A stretch of 64,000 bases of DNA from positions 62,001 through 126,000 of the forward strand of contig JAJVIQ010000009.1 of assembly GCA_022071965.1 (NCBI GenBank), given 5' to 3'. Shown piece after piece: positions 34,851-43,606 of this stretch. The notes beneath the pieces were generated by a model. That model was given only the letters and a program-made list of their open reading frames with translations. It was not told where the DNA came from and did not search any database. The translations under genes were made by a program, and so were the position numbers. This DNA comes from Gammaproteobacteria bacterium. GTDB taxonomy: Bacteria > Pseudomonadota > Gammaproteobacteria > JAJPIJ01. Positions within the stretch are counted from its first letter, which is position 1; each line of letters opens with the position of its first letter.

Positions 34851-35972
34851 ATGAAAGATTGCGACTACATCCAGCTCGCGGTGCCCGGCATACGGGCGCT
34901 GCAGCCCTATCAACCGGGCAAGCCGATCGAGGAGCTCGAGCGCGAACTGGGCATCACCGGCATCGTCAAGCTCGCCTCCAACGAGAACCCGCTCGGCGCG
35001 AGCCCGCTTGCGGTGCGGGCCCTGAGGGGGGCGTTGGGGGAATTGCACCGTTATCCCGACGGCGGGGCGTTCGAACTCAAGCGCGCGCTGGGCGCGAAGC
35101 TCGGCGTCGGCACGGACGCGATCACCGTGGGCAACGGCTCCAACGACGTGCTCGAGCTCGTCGCCCGCGCCTACGTCCGGCCCGGCGCGGAGGTCGTCCT
35201 CTCGCAACACGCCTTCGCGGTCTATCCGCTCGTGACGCAGGCGGTCGGCGGCCGGCCCGTGGTCGTGCCAGCGGCCGACTACGGGCACGACCTCGACGCG
35301 ATGCGGGCGGCCATCACGCCGGACACGCGCATGGTCTTCATCGCCAACCCCAACAATCCGACCGGCACCTGGTCGCGACACGATGGAGTGCACCGGTTTC
35401 TGCGCGGCGTGCCGCCCGAGGTCGTGGTCGTGCTGGACGAGGCGTATTTCGAGTTCGTGAGGGAGGCGCAGTATCGCGGCGGCGTGCAGTGGCTGCGCGA
35501 ATTCCCCAATCTCGTGGTGACCCGCACCTTCTCCAAGATCCACGGACTGGCGGCGCTGCGGGTCGGATATGGCATCTCGCATCCGCAGATCGCCGATGTG
35601 CTCAACCGCGTGCGGCAGCCCTTCAACGTCAACAGCCTCGCCATGACGGCGGCGGTCGCGGCCCTGGAGGACGATGAGCACGTGCGCGCGAGCGCGGAAC
35701 TCAATCAGCGCGGGATGCGGCAGCTCGAGTCCGCGTTCAGGGCCATGGGACTCGACTACATCCCGTCGGCGGGCAACTTCATCAGCGTGGAGGTCGGCGA
35801 AGCGGCGCGGGTCTACGAGGCCCTGTTGCGGCGGGGCGTCATCGTGCGACCGATCGCCGGTTACGGACTGCCGCGGCATCTGCGCGTGACGGTCGGACTG
35901 CAGGCCGAGAACGATCGCTTCCTCGCCGCCCTGGCCGCCGCGCTCGACGCCGTCGGGGCGGGCCGGCCATGA
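34851..35972 (+). CDS. hisC: Histidinol-phosphate / aromatic aminotransferase (HisC2 type)
   Basis: A 373-residue PLP-dependent class II aminotransferase. Motifs include KLASNENPLGASP, FIANPNNPTGTW, VVLDEAYFEF, and the PLP Lys229 in RTFSKIHGLAALRVGYG, with the C-terminal PIAGYGLPRHLRVTVG. Enzymes of this family make histidinol-phosphate or transaminate aromatic keto acids. Its place between pheA and tyrA suggests an aromatic-amino-acid role in addition to, or instead of, histidine synthesis. No histidine genes are nearby. It begins 121 bp after pheA. Confidence 0.95.
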   Translation: MKDCDYIQLAVPGIRALQPYQPGKPIEELERELGITGIVKLASNENPLGASPLAVRALRGALGELHRYPDGGAFELKRALGAKLGVGTDAITVGNGSNDVLELVARAYVRPGAEVVLSQHAFAVYPLVTQAVGGRPVVVPAADYGHDLDAMRAAITPDTRMVFIANPNNPTGTWSRHDGVHRFLRGVPPEVVVVLDEAYFEFVREAQYRGGVQWLREFPNLVVTRTFSKIHGLAALRVGYGISHPQIADVLNRVRQPFNVNSLAMTAAVAALEDDEHVRASAELNQRGMRQLESAFRAMGLDYIPSAGNFISVEVGEAARVYEALLRRGVIVRPIAGYGLPRHLRVTVGLQAENDRFLAALAAALDAVGAGRP

Positions 35973-36009
35973 ACCGCGCGAACATGCGCCGCGACGCGCG
36001 AGGACACGC

Positions 36010-36909
36010 ATGAACGTTGGCCGCCTGACCGTGATCGGGATCGGTCTCATCGGCGGATCGTTCGCGCGCGCCGTCCGGCGCGGTGGTGCGGTCGGGGAGA
36101 TCGTCGGCTGCAGCGCCGACGCGGCCGAGTTGCGCGGCGCGATCGATCTCGGCGTCATCGACCGCGCCGAGACCGACGTGGCGGCGGCCGCGCGCGGCGC
36201 CGGCGTCGTCATGATTGCAACACCGGTCGGCGCGATCCCGGCGGTGTTCAGGGCAATCGCCGGGAGCCTGGGCGAGGAGACGATCGTCAGCGATGCCGGC
36301 AGCGTCAAGGGCAGCGTGGTCGCCGCGGCGCGTGCGCTTCTCGGCCGGCACTTCCCGCGGTTCGTCGCCGGGCATCCGATCGCCGGCACCGAGCGCAGCG
36401 GCGTCGCGGCCTCGCTGCCGGACCTGTACGTCAACCAGCGGGTCATCCTCACGCCCGAGGCCGAGACGCGCGCCGATGCAATCGCCACGGTGCGGGCATT
36501 GTGGGAGGCGGCCGGCGCGCATGTCGAGGAGATGCCGGCGGGCGAGCACGATGCGATCCTGGCCTACACCAGCCACCTGCCGCACATGGTGGCATTCGCG
36601 CTCGTGAACTGCCTGGGCGGCGCAGAGCCGGCCTCGGAGCTGCTGCGGTTCGCCGCCGGCGGCTTTCGCGATCTCACGCGCATCGCCTCCAGCCACCCGG
36701 TGATGTGGCGCGATATCGCGCTGGCGAATCGCGACGAGCTCCTGCGCGCCCTGCACGGCTACCAGGGCAGCCTCGCGGAGATCATCGCCGCCATCGAAAA
36801 GGGGGACGCCGCGGCGCTCGAGGCGATATTCGCGCGCGCGCGAGCCCTGCGGGAGCGCCTGGGAAATGCCGGCCAGGCGCACGGTCAATCAAAAATGCCG
36901 CCGTCATGA
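36010..36909 (+). CDS. tyrA: Prephenate (arogenate) dehydrogenase family protein
   Basis: A 299-residue NAD(P)-dependent enzyme of tyrosine synthesis. The N-terminal nucleotide fold begins VIGIGLIGGSFARAVRRGG. Other family blocks are VSDAGSVKGSVV, FVAGHPIAGTERSGV, AYTSHLPHMVAFAL and FAAGGFRDLTRIASSHPVMW; the last bears the substrate Arg. It is the unfused short form, without a chorismate mutase or ACT domain. It sits 37 bp after hisC, and its stop overlaps the aroA start (ATGA), so it is translationally coupled to aroA. In Pseudomonas relatives the two are fused into one protein. Confidence 0.96.
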   Translation: MNVGRLTVIGIGLIGGSFARAVRRGGAVGEIVGCSADAAELRGAIDLGVIDRAETDVAAAARGAGVVMIATPVGAIPAVFRAIAGSLGEETIVSDAGSVKGSVVAAARALLGRHFPRFVAGHPIAGTERSGVAASLPDLYVNQRVILTPEAETRADAIATVRALWEAAGAHVEEMPAGEHDAILAYTSHLPHMVAFALVNCLGGAEPASELLRFAAGGFRDLTRIASSHPVMWRDIALANRDELLRALHGYQGSLAEIIAAIEKGDAAALEAIFARARALRERLGNAGQAHGQSKMPPS

Positions 36910-38213
36910 ACCGGTCCGACACATTCGAGATCAGCCCGGGCGGACTCTTCCACGGCGCGCTGCGCGTCCCCGGCGACAAGTCCATCTCGCACCGCGCGAT
37001 CATGCTGGGCGCCATAGCCGAGGGCCATACCCGGATCAGCGGCTTTCTCGAGGGCGAGGATACGCTGGCCACGCTCGCCGCCTTCCGCGCGATGGGCGTG
37101 ACCATCGAGCGCGACGCGGACCGCGTGAGCATCGACGGTGCCGGCCTGCACGGGCTGAGGCCGCCGGTGGCGCCGCTCGACCTCGGCAACTCGGGCACCT
37201 CGATGCGGCTGCTCGCCGGACTCCTGGCCGGGCAGCGGTTCGACACCACGCTCACCGGCGACGCCTCGCTCAGCCGCCGCCCGATGCGGCGGGTGACCGA
37301 ACCGCTGGCGCGCATGGGCGCGTGGATCGACACGACGGCGGCGGGCACGGCGCCCCTGCACATCCACGGCGGGCGCGCGTTGACCGGCATCGAATACGCC
37401 AGCCCGGTGGCCAGTGCGCAGGTGAAATCCTGCCTGCTGCTGGCCGGCCTGTATGCCGGCGGCGCCACCCGCATCTCCGAGCCGATGCCGTCGCGCGATC
37501 ACACCGAGCGCATGCTGGAGGCCTTTGGATGCCCGGTCTCGAGCGAGGCGGCGACGGTGACCGTTCACGGCGGACCCACGCTCAGCGCCTGCGACATCGA
37601 CGTACCGGCCGACATCTCCTCGGCGGCCTTCTTCATGGTCGGCGCGTCGATCTGCCCGGGTTCCGACCTCACGCTCCGGCACGTCGGCGTCAACCCGACC
37701 CGCGCCGGCGTCATCACGGTCCTGCGCGCGATGGGCGCGGACATCGCGGTCCTGAACGAACGTCGCCAGGGCGGCGAGCCGGTCGCCGATCTGCGCGTGC
37801 GGTACGCGCCGCTGCATGGGGTGGCGATCGGGCCGGAGGTGGTGCCGGCCGCCATTGACGAGTTTCCCGCCATCTTCATTGCCGCGGCCTGCGCCGAGGG
37901 AGTCACCACCCTGGGGGGGGCGGAGGAGCTGAGGGTCAAGGAGAGCGACCGCATCGCCACCATGGCCGGGAATCTTCGGCTCCTGGGGATAGACGCCACT
38001 GCGCTGCCTGACGGCATGGTCATCACCGGCGGGCGGCTCGGCGCCGGCACGGTCGATGCCCACGATGATCACCGCATCGCCATGTCCTTCGCCGTTGCCG
38101 GCGCGCGGGCCCTGGGCCCCGTGCGGGTATTGCACTGCGCCAACGTCGCCACCTCGTTTCCGGGCTTCGTCGAGCTCGCCCGTACCGCCGGCCTGGGGAT
38201 CCGCGGTACCTGA
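36906..38213 (+). CDS. aroA: 3-phosphoshikimate 1-carboxyvinyltransferase (EPSP synthase), class II motif set
   Basis: A 435-residue enzyme joining shikimate-3-phosphate and PEP in the shikimate pathway, from the ATG at 36906 that overlaps the tyrA stop. The start is LRVPGDKSISHRAIML. The four motifs used to define class II (CP4-like) EPSP synthases all appear: GDKS, SAQVK in PVASAQVKSCLL, RDHTE in PSRDHTERML, and NPTR in VGVNPTRAG. The E. coli-type class I enzyme lacks this set. Class II enzymes are known to be less sensitive to glyphosate. Catalytic Asp and Glu lie in IDEFPAIF and EELRVKESDRI. Confidence 0.97.
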   Translation: MNRSDTFEISPGGLFHGALRVPGDKSISHRAIMLGAIAEGHTRISGFLEGEDTLATLAAFRAMGVTIERDADRVSIDGAGLHGLRPPVAPLDLGNSGTSMRLLAGLLAGQRFDTTLTGDASLSRRPMRRVTEPLARMGAWIDTTAAGTAPLHIHGGRALTGIEYASPVASAQVKSCLLLAGLYAGGATRISEPMPSRDHTERMLEAFGCPVSSEAATVTVHGGPTLSACDIDVPADISSAAFFMVGASICPGSDLTLRHVGVNPTRAGVITVLRAMGADIAVLNERRQGGEPVADLRVRYAPLHGVAIGPEVVPAAIDEFPAIFIAAACAEGVTTLGGAEELRVKESDRIATMAGNLRLLGIDATALPDGMVITGGRLGAGTVDAHDDHRIAMSFAVAGARALGPVRVLHCANVATSFPGFVELARTAGLGIRGT

Positions 38214-38219
38214 CCGCGT

Positions 38220-38906
38220 ATGGCGGCCCCCGCGCCAGTCATCGCCGTCGATGGCCCGAGCGGGACCGGCAAGGGGACGGTGTGTCTGCGGCTCGCCGAG
38301 GTCCTGGGCTGGCACCTGCTCGACAGCGGTGCGATCTACCGTGTGCTGGCGCACGCAGCCCTCGCCCGCGGCCTCGACCTGGAGGACCCCGCCGCCCTCG
38401 CCGGGGCGGCCCGCTCCCTGAATCTCGAATTCCTCGCCGGGCGCGCCGAGGGCGTCCTGGTCCTGCTTGATGGCCAGGACGTCACGCATGCCATACGCAC
38501 GGAGGTCGCGGGTAACGCCGCCTCCAGGGTGGCGGCCGTCCCGTCCGTGCGCGCGGCACTGCTGGAGCGCCAGCGCGCGTGTCGCCGCGCCCCCGGGCTG
38601 GTGGCCGATGGCCGGGACATGGGGACGGTGGTATTCCCCGACGCCGAGCTGAAGGTTTTTTTGACCGCCAGCGCCGAAGAGCGGGCCCAAAGGCGCTATA
38701 AGCAGTTGAAAGGAAAAGGGGCAGGTGTTAGTCTGCCGGCCCTCATCAAGGACATCACCGAGCGCGACGAACGCGACCGTGCCCGTTCGGTATCTCCCTT
38801 GGTGCCCGCGCCGGATGCCCGCGTTCTGGACACCACGCACATGGATATCGAGGCGGTATTCGATATGGTCATGGGCATGGTCCGTGAGCGGGGCCTGAGC
38901 CGTTAG
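38220..38906 (+). CDS. cmk: Cytidylate kinase
   Basis: A 228-residue nucleoside monophosphate kinase converting (d)CMP to (d)CDP. The P-loop is visible as IAVDGPSGTGKGTV at residues 8-21. Family blocks LLDSGAIYRVLA, VVADGRDMGTVVFPDAELKVFLTASAEERAQRR and ERDERDRARSVSPL follow. It begins 6 bp after aroA and precedes rpsA, the classical aroA-cmk-rpsA order. A 224-bp gap separates it from rpsA. Confidence 0.97.
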   Translation: MAAPAPVIAVDGPSGTGKGTVCLRLAEVLGWHLLDSGAIYRVLAHAALARGLDLEDPAALAGAARSLNLEFLAGRAEGVLVLLDGQDVTHAIRTEVAGNAASRVAAVPSVRAALLERQRACRRAPGLVADGRDMGTVVFPDAELKVFLTASAEERAQRRYKQLKGKGAGVSLPALIKDITERDERDRARSVSPLVPAPDARVLDTTHMDIEAVFDMVMGMVRERGLSR

Positions 38907-39098
38907 CGGTCGCGCCGGCCGCGGGATGGCGGTCGGCCGGTGTCCGGTCCCGGGACAGGCCCGGCGATGGGATGGAAGGGCGGCCCGCGCGCCGCCACCA
39001 TGCAGGGAGCGTAAAGGCGGTTGCGCGGCTGCCGGCGAGGCGGCGCACGCAGCCCATCATTCACTCAACCCGCAGTGTATCGCGGCCAACAGAAGGGT

Positions 39099-39119
39099 CC
39101 CGGTATCTTCCGGGGTTTT
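39099..39119 (+). promoter_or_regulatory. Hairpin with T-tract in the rpsA leader
   Basis: CCCGG-TATCTT-CCGGG followed by G and TTTT lies 12 bases ahead of the rpsA start and next to its GAGG ribosome site (39120-39123). It could be a weak intrinsic terminator or attenuator, or part of the translational operator by which ribosomal protein S1 represses its own synthesis. The stem is only five base pairs, so the call is tentative. Confidence 0.35.
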
Positions 39120-39130
39120 GAGGTCAATTC

Positions 39131-40813
39131 ATGTCGGAGATGTCGGAGAGTTTTGCGGAGTTATTCGAGCAGAGTCAGGTGGGCGCCAAGATGCGGCCCG
39201 GCTCGATCGTGCCGGCGACGGTGGTGTCCATCGGCAACGAGATGGTGGTCGTCAATGCCGGGCTGAAGTCCGAGGGTTTCATCCCCACCGAACAATTCAG
39301 GAACGAGCAGGGCGAGCTGGAGATCGCCGTCGGCGACATCGTCGATGTGGCGCTCGACGCGGTCGAGGACGGCTCCGGCGCCACCCGCCTCTCCCGCGAG
39401 AAGGCCAAGCGCGCGATGGCCTGGACCCGCCTGGAGAAGGCCAGCGAGGCCGGCGAGGCGGTCACCGGGATCATCACCGAGAAGGTCAAGGGCGGATTCA
39501 CCGTCGACGTCGAAGGCATACGCGCCTTCCTGCCAGGATCGCTGGTCGATGTGCGCCCGGTACGCGACACCAGCTATCTGGAGGGCAAGCCGCTCGAGTT
39601 CAAGGTCATCAAGGTCGATCGCAAGCGCAACAACGTGGTGGTGTCGCGACGCGCGGTGGTCGAGAGCGAGAGCAGCGCCGAGCGGGAGACGCTCCTCAGC
39701 AATCTCAAGGAAGGTTCGGTCACCAAGGGCATCGTCAAGAACCTCACCGATTACGGGGCGTTCATCGATCTCGGCGGTGTCGACGGACTGCTGCACATCA
39801 CCGACATGGCGTGGAAACGCGTCAAGCATCCCTCCGAGGTCGTGCAGATCGGCCTGGAGGTCGAGGTCAAGGTTCTGAAGTTCGATCGCGAGCGCATGCG
39901 CGTATCGCTGGGTTTGAAGCAGCTCGGGGAGGATCCCTGGGTCGATCTGGCGCGCCGCCACCCGGTGAAGTCGCGCCTGTTCGGCAAGGTCACGAACCTG
40001 GCCGACTACGGCTGCTTCGTGGAGATCGAGGACGGTGTCGAGGGCCTGGTGCACGTCTCCGAGATGGACTGGACGAACAAGAACGTGCATCCCTCCAAGC
40101 TGGTGCATGTCGGCCAGGAGGTCGAGGTCATGGTGCTCGACATCGACGAGGAGCGCCGCCGCGTGTCGCTGGGCATCAAGCAGTGCCAGGCCAATCCCTG
40201 GGAGGAGTTCGCCGCCAGGCACAGCAAGGGCGACAAGGTCCGCGGGGTGATCAAGTCGATAACCGACTTCGGCGTGTTCATCGGCCTGGAGGGCGGCATC
40301 GACGGGCTGGTCCATCTCTCGGACCTGTCGTGGAACGAGGCCGGCGAGGAGGCCGTGCGCAAGTACAAGAAGGGCGACGAGCTCGAGGCGATCGTGCTGG
40401 GCGTGGATGCCGAACGTGAGCGGATCTCGCTCGGCGTGAAGCAGTCGGACAAGGATCCGTTGTCTTCCTATCTCGATACGCACCAGAAGGGCAGCGTGGT
40501 CAAGGGTATCGTCCGCAGCGTCGATGCCAAGGGTGCGGTCGTGCAGCTCGCCGACGGCGTGGAGGGCCACATCCGCGCCTCGGAGCTGTCGCGCGACGAG
40601 GTGGAAGACGCCCGCAAGGTTCTTCGCGAGGACCAGGAGCTGGAGGCGATGCTTATCGGTGTCGACCGCAAGAAGCGCGTGGTCACGCTCTCCGTGCGTG
40701 CCAAGGAGAGCGAGGAGGAGGCCGCCGCGATCCAGGAGTACAGCTCCGAGAAGGATGCGAGCGGCACCACCCGGCTCGGCGACCTGCTCAAGAAGAAGCT
40801 CGATGCGCAGTGA
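39131..40813 (+). CDS. rpsA: 30S ribosomal protein S1
   Basis: A 560-residue protein with six S1 RNA-binding domains, the full gammaproteobacterial form. The repeats are visible as [21 protein letters not shown], then [16 protein letters not shown]. Four canonical repeats of the type [24 protein letters not shown] follow, recurring at about 86-residue steps. S1 helps mRNA bind the 30S subunit. ATG at 39131 is chosen because GAGG lies seven bases before it; an in-frame ATG at 39140 also fits family N-termini ([10 protein letters not shown]). The 224-bp upstream gap probably holds its own promoter and leader. ihfB follows after 131 bp. Confidence 0.97.
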   Translation: MSEMSESFAELFEQSQVGAKMRPGSIVPATVVSIGNEMVVVNAGLKSEGFIPTEQFRNEQGELEIAVGDIVDVALDAVEDGSGATRLSREKAKRAMAWTRLEKASEAGEAVTGIITEKVKGGFTVDVEGIRAFLPGSLVDVRPVRDTSYLEGKPLEFKVIKVDRKRNNVVVSRRAVVESESSAERETLLSNLKEGSVTKGIVKNLTDYGAFIDLGGVDGLLHITDMAWKRVKHPSEVVQIGLEVEVKVLKFDRERMRVSLGLKQLGEDPWVDLARRHPVKSRLFGKVTNLADYGCFVEIEDGVEGLVHVSEMDWTNKNVHPSKLVHVGQEVEVMVLDIDEERRRVSLGIKQCQANPWEEFAARHSKGDKVRGVIKSITDFGVFIGLEGGIDGLVHLSDLSWNEAGEEAVRKYKKGDELEAIVLGVDAERERISLGVKQSDKDPLSSYLDTHQKGSVVKGIVRSVDAKGAVVQLADGVEGHIRASELSRDEVEDARKVLREDQELEAMLIGVDRKKRVVTLSVRAKESEEEAAAIQEYSSEKDASGTTRLGDLLKKKLDAQ

Positions 40814-40864
40814 CGGGGCGCTGCATACGGAGACGGTCAGCAGCTAGAAGAATGTAGAAACGGA

Positions 40865-40886
40865 CCGGCGCGGTATGACGCGCCGG
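40865..40886 (+). repeat. Perfect hairpin between rpsA and ihfB
   Basis: CCGGCGCG-GTATGA-CGCGCCGG is a perfect 8-bp stem with a 6-base loop, about 50 bp after the rpsA stop and 58 bp before ihfB. No T-tract follows, so it is more likely a processing or mRNA-stability hairpin, or a partial terminator, than a full intrinsic terminator. Confidence 0.5.
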
Positions 40887-40944
40887 CCCGTCCCGAGCGT
40901 ATCCGCTGCGGATTTGAACGCAAAGCGAGAGATTGGGGATCTTC

Positions 40945-41253
40945 ATGACCAAATCGGAATTGATCGAACTGCTGGTGCGCAAGCAGGCGCAACTGGGCTA
41001 CCGTGACGTGGAGCTGGCGGTTCGAACCATGCTGGAGCACATGGCGGGAACGCTGGCAGGCGGACAGCGGATCGAGATCCGGGGATTCGGAAGCTTCTCG
41101 CTGCACTATCGGCCGGCGCGGGTGGGCCGCAATCCGAAATCGGGCGATCCGGTGATGCTGCCGGCCAAGTACGTGCCGCACTTCAAGCCGGGCAAGGAGC
41201 TGCGCGATCGCGTCAACGAGTCGGTAGCGACCAAGCCGATCATCAACGACTGA
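40945..41253 (+). CDS. ihfB: Integration host factor subunit beta
   Basis: A 102-residue HU/IHF-family DNA-bending protein. It starts [13 protein letters not shown], and carries the family signature [22 protein letters not shown] in the DNA-embracing arm, with the Pro that intercalates DNA in RNPKSG. IHF-beta pairs with IHF-alpha (gene not in the window) to bend DNA at promoters, origins and recombination sites. The ATG at 40945 fits the family; an in-frame ATG at 40933 adds four residues. It follows rpsA and precedes lapAB, the usual order. Confidence 0.97.
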   Translation: MTKSELIELLVRKQAQLGYRDVELAVRTMLEHMAGTLAGGQRIEIRGFGSFSLHYRPARVGRNPKSGDPVMLPAKYVPHFKPGKELRDRVNESVATKPIIND

Positions 41254-41349
41254 GGGCAGGCCGCGGACTTTTCGTCCGTCCGCCGCCCACCTATACTGCC
41301 CCGAAGGTGCTCCCGTGGAGCACGCGAGACCCGGGCATTCTCATATTCC

Positions 41350-41655
41350 ATGCAACGCATCGTCGCCCTGCTGCGCCTGTTGGCGATCGTCGTCATCATC
41401 CTGAGCGGACTGGTCCTGCACACGCGCAACGCACAGCCGGTAACGCTGGATCTGTATTTCGTACGCATCGAACAGCCGCTTTCCCTCATCCTCGCGGTGA
41501 GCCTGCTCATCGGCGCCGTGCTGGGCGTACTGGGCGCCCTGCCCAGGCTGCTGGCGGGGCGGCGGGCGAACCGGCGGCTGCGCCGCGAGCTGCGGGCGCA
41601 CGCCATGCTGCCCGCCGCGCCGCCGACGGACGCGGCCGACAAGGGGCCGGCCTAG
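41350..41655 (+). CDS. lapA: Lipopolysaccharide assembly protein LapA
   Basis: A 101-residue inner-membrane protein with two hydrophobic helices (residues about 5-23 and 42-66) and a basic cytoplasmic tail, the LapA/DUF1049 layout. The NAQPVTLDLYF linker between the helices is characteristic. LapA works with LapB in control of LPS synthesis. The lapB ATG follows six bases after its stop, so they form an operon, as in E. coli yciS-yciM. The gene has a 96-bp gap after ihfB. Confidence 0.9.
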   Translation: MQRIVALLRLLAIVVIILSGLVLHTRNAQPVTLDLYFVRIEQPLSLILAVSLLIGAVLGVLGALPRLLAGRRANRRLRRELRAHAMLPAAPPTDAADKGPA

Positions 41656-41660
41656 CGGGG

Positions 41661-42827
41661 ATGCAGGGTCTGCTCTGGCTGCTACTGCCCGTCGCCGCCT
41701 TCTCGGGCTGGCTGGCGGCGCGCCGCGAGCAGCGGCGAAACCGGCGCGAGCCGGCGCGCCGGCTCGCGCCGGACTACTTCAAGGGCATCAACTACCTGCT
41801 CAACGAGCAGCCCGACAAGGCCATCGAGGTCTTCATCAAGATGCTCGAGGTCGACAGCGAGACGGTCGAGACGCATCTCGCGCTGGGCAACCTGTTTCGC
41901 AAGCGTGGCGAGGTCGATCGTGCCATCGCGATCCACCAGAACCTCATCGCCCGCACCAATCTCACCGACGAGGAGCGCACGCTCGCCCTGCTCGAGCTCG
42001 GGATCGACTTCATGAAATCCGGGCTCCTCGATCGCGCCGAGGGCCTGTTCAACCAGGTGCTGGGATCCGGGATGTACACGCGCCAGGCGCTGTCGAACCT
42101 GGTCGACATCTATCAGCAGGAGCAGGACTGGCCGCGCGCGATCGATTATGCGCGCCGGCTCGAAACCGCCCGCGGCAAGAGCCTGCGTCAGATGATCTCG
42201 CACTTCTACTGCGAGCAGGCGGAGGAGGGCCTGCGCGCCGGCGACCTCAGGAAGGCTCGCCAGCACATACAGAGCGCCATGGACGAGGATCCGCGCTGCG
42301 TGCGCGCCAGCATGCTCGCGGCCCAGGTGGCGCAGAAGGACGGCGATACGGAACTCGCGATCCGGCACTACGAGCGCATCGAGCACCAGGACGAGGAGTT
42401 CCTGCCGGAGGCGATCGAGCCGCTCGGAAGGTGCTATGCGGCTCTCGGGCGCAGCGCGGAGTTCTTCGAGTATCTCAATCAGCTCGCCAGCCGGCATCGG
42501 GGCATCACGCCGGTGCTGGCGGTCACCGAGATGGTCGCTCAGCGCGACGGCGTCGCGCTGGCCGTGGAGTACCTGACCGCGGCGCTGCGCAAACGAACCT
42601 CCACGCGCGGACTGGATCGGCTGATCCACTACACGCTCATGCACGCCGAGGGCAAGGAACGCGAGAATCTGCAGTTGCTGCAGGAGTTCACCAGCAAGCT
42701 GCTCGAGAACAAGTCCGTGTACCGCTGCAATAACTGCGGCTTCATGGGCAGGCTGCTGCACTGGCAGTGTCCGGGCTGCAAGCGCTGGAACTCGGTCAAG
42801 CCCATACACGGCATCGAGGGTGAGTGA
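41661..42827 (+). CDS. lapB: Lipopolysaccharide assembly protein LapB (YciM)
   Basis: A 388-residue protein (E. coli LapB has 389). One N-terminal membrane helix ([20 protein letters not shown]) anchors a cytoplasmic TPR array (residues about 40-340: [56 protein letters not shown]). A C-terminal rubredoxin-like metal site has CNNCGF and CPGCKRW. LapB brings LpxC to the FtsH protease and so balances LPS with phospholipid synthesis. It follows lapA closely and its stop overlaps the region of the pyrF start. Confidence 0.96.
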   Translation: MQGLLWLLLPVAAFSGWLAARREQRRNRREPARRLAPDYFKGINYLLNEQPDKAIEVFIKMLEVDSETVETHLALGNLFRKRGEVDRAIAIHQNLIARTNLTDEERTLALLELGIDFMKSGLLDRAEGLFNQVLGSGMYTRQALSNLVDIYQQEQDWPRAIDYARRLETARGKSLRQMISHFYCEQAEEGLRAGDLRKARQHIQSAMDEDPRCVRASMLAAQVAQKDGDTELAIRHYERIEHQDEEFLPEAIEPLGRCYAALGRSAEFFEYLNQLASRHRGITPVLAVTEMVAQRDGVALAVEYLTAALRKRTSTRGLDRLIHYTLMHAEGKERENLQLLQEFTSKLLENKSVYRCNNCGFMGRLLHWQCPGCKRWNSVKPIHGIEGE

Positions 42828-42828
42828 C

Positions 42829-43548
42829 GTGAGCGCCGGCAGCGGACCCCGCATCATCGTGGCGCTGGACTTCGCCGAGCCCGATTCGGCGCTGGCCTTC
42901 GTTCGCGGCCTGGACCCGGCACGATGCCGGCTCAAGATAGGCAAGGAACTGTTCACGCGCGCCGGCCCGGAGATGGTACGCGAGATGACGTTGGCCGGGT
43001 TCGATGTCTTCCTGGATCTGAAATTCCACGACATCCCCAACACCGTCGGCGCGGCGTGCGCGGCCGCGGCGGCGCTCCGGGTATGGATGCTGAACGTCCA
43101 CGCCCTCGGCGGCAGGGCGATGATGCGGGCGGCACGCGAGCAGGTGGACGCCGCCGCGCACAGGCCGCTGCTCGTCGCCGTGACCCTGCTCACCAGCATG
43201 GCGCAGGGCGATCTGGAGGATCTCGGCCTTGCCGGGCCGCCGCAGGAGGCCGTGTTGCGGCTTGCGCGGCTGGCGGAGGGCGCCGGCATGGATGGTGTCG
43301 TGTGCTCGCCGCAGGAGGTGCCGCTGCTGCGGGCCGAGATGCCGCGGGATTTCAGGCTGGTCACGCCGGGCATCAGGCCGGCGGGGATCGGCATGGACGA
43401 TCAGGTCCGCATTGCCACGCCGGCCAGCGCGGTGAGGAGCGGTGCGGACTATCTCGTCATCGGTCGCCCCGTCACCCGCGCCCCGGATCCGGCGCGCACG
43501 CTGGCTGCCATCGAGCGGGAGATCAACGAGGCGACGGACGGCCCGTGA
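42829..43548 (+). CDS. pyrF: Orotidine 5'-phosphate decarboxylase
   Basis: A 239-residue TIM-barrel enzyme making UMP from OMP. The signature is [15 protein letters not shown], containing the catalytic Lys and Asp; [10 protein letters not shown] and [11 protein letters not shown] form the phosphate site. The GTG at 42829 is preferred because GAGGG lies eight bases before it; an in-frame GTG at 42820 adds three residues but would have no ribosome site spacing. It directly follows lapB, the common gammaproteobacterial order lapA-lapB-pyrF. Confidence 0.96.
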   Translation: MSAGSGPRIIVALDFAEPDSALAFVRGLDPARCRLKIGKELFTRAGPEMVREMTLAGFDVFLDLKFHDIPNTVGAACAAAAALRVWMLNVHALGGRAMMRAAREQVDAAAHRPLLVAVTLLTSMAQGDLEDLGLAGPPQEAVLRLARLAEGAGMDGVVCSPQEVPLLRAEMPRDFRLVTPGIRPAGIGMDDQVRIATPASAVRSGADYLVIGRPVTRAPDPARTLAAIEREINEATDGP

Positions 43549-43606
43549 CTGCCGGGCCGTACACGCGCCCGCCCGTCCGGGCGCGCATTGCCGGTCGCGA
43601 ACAATC

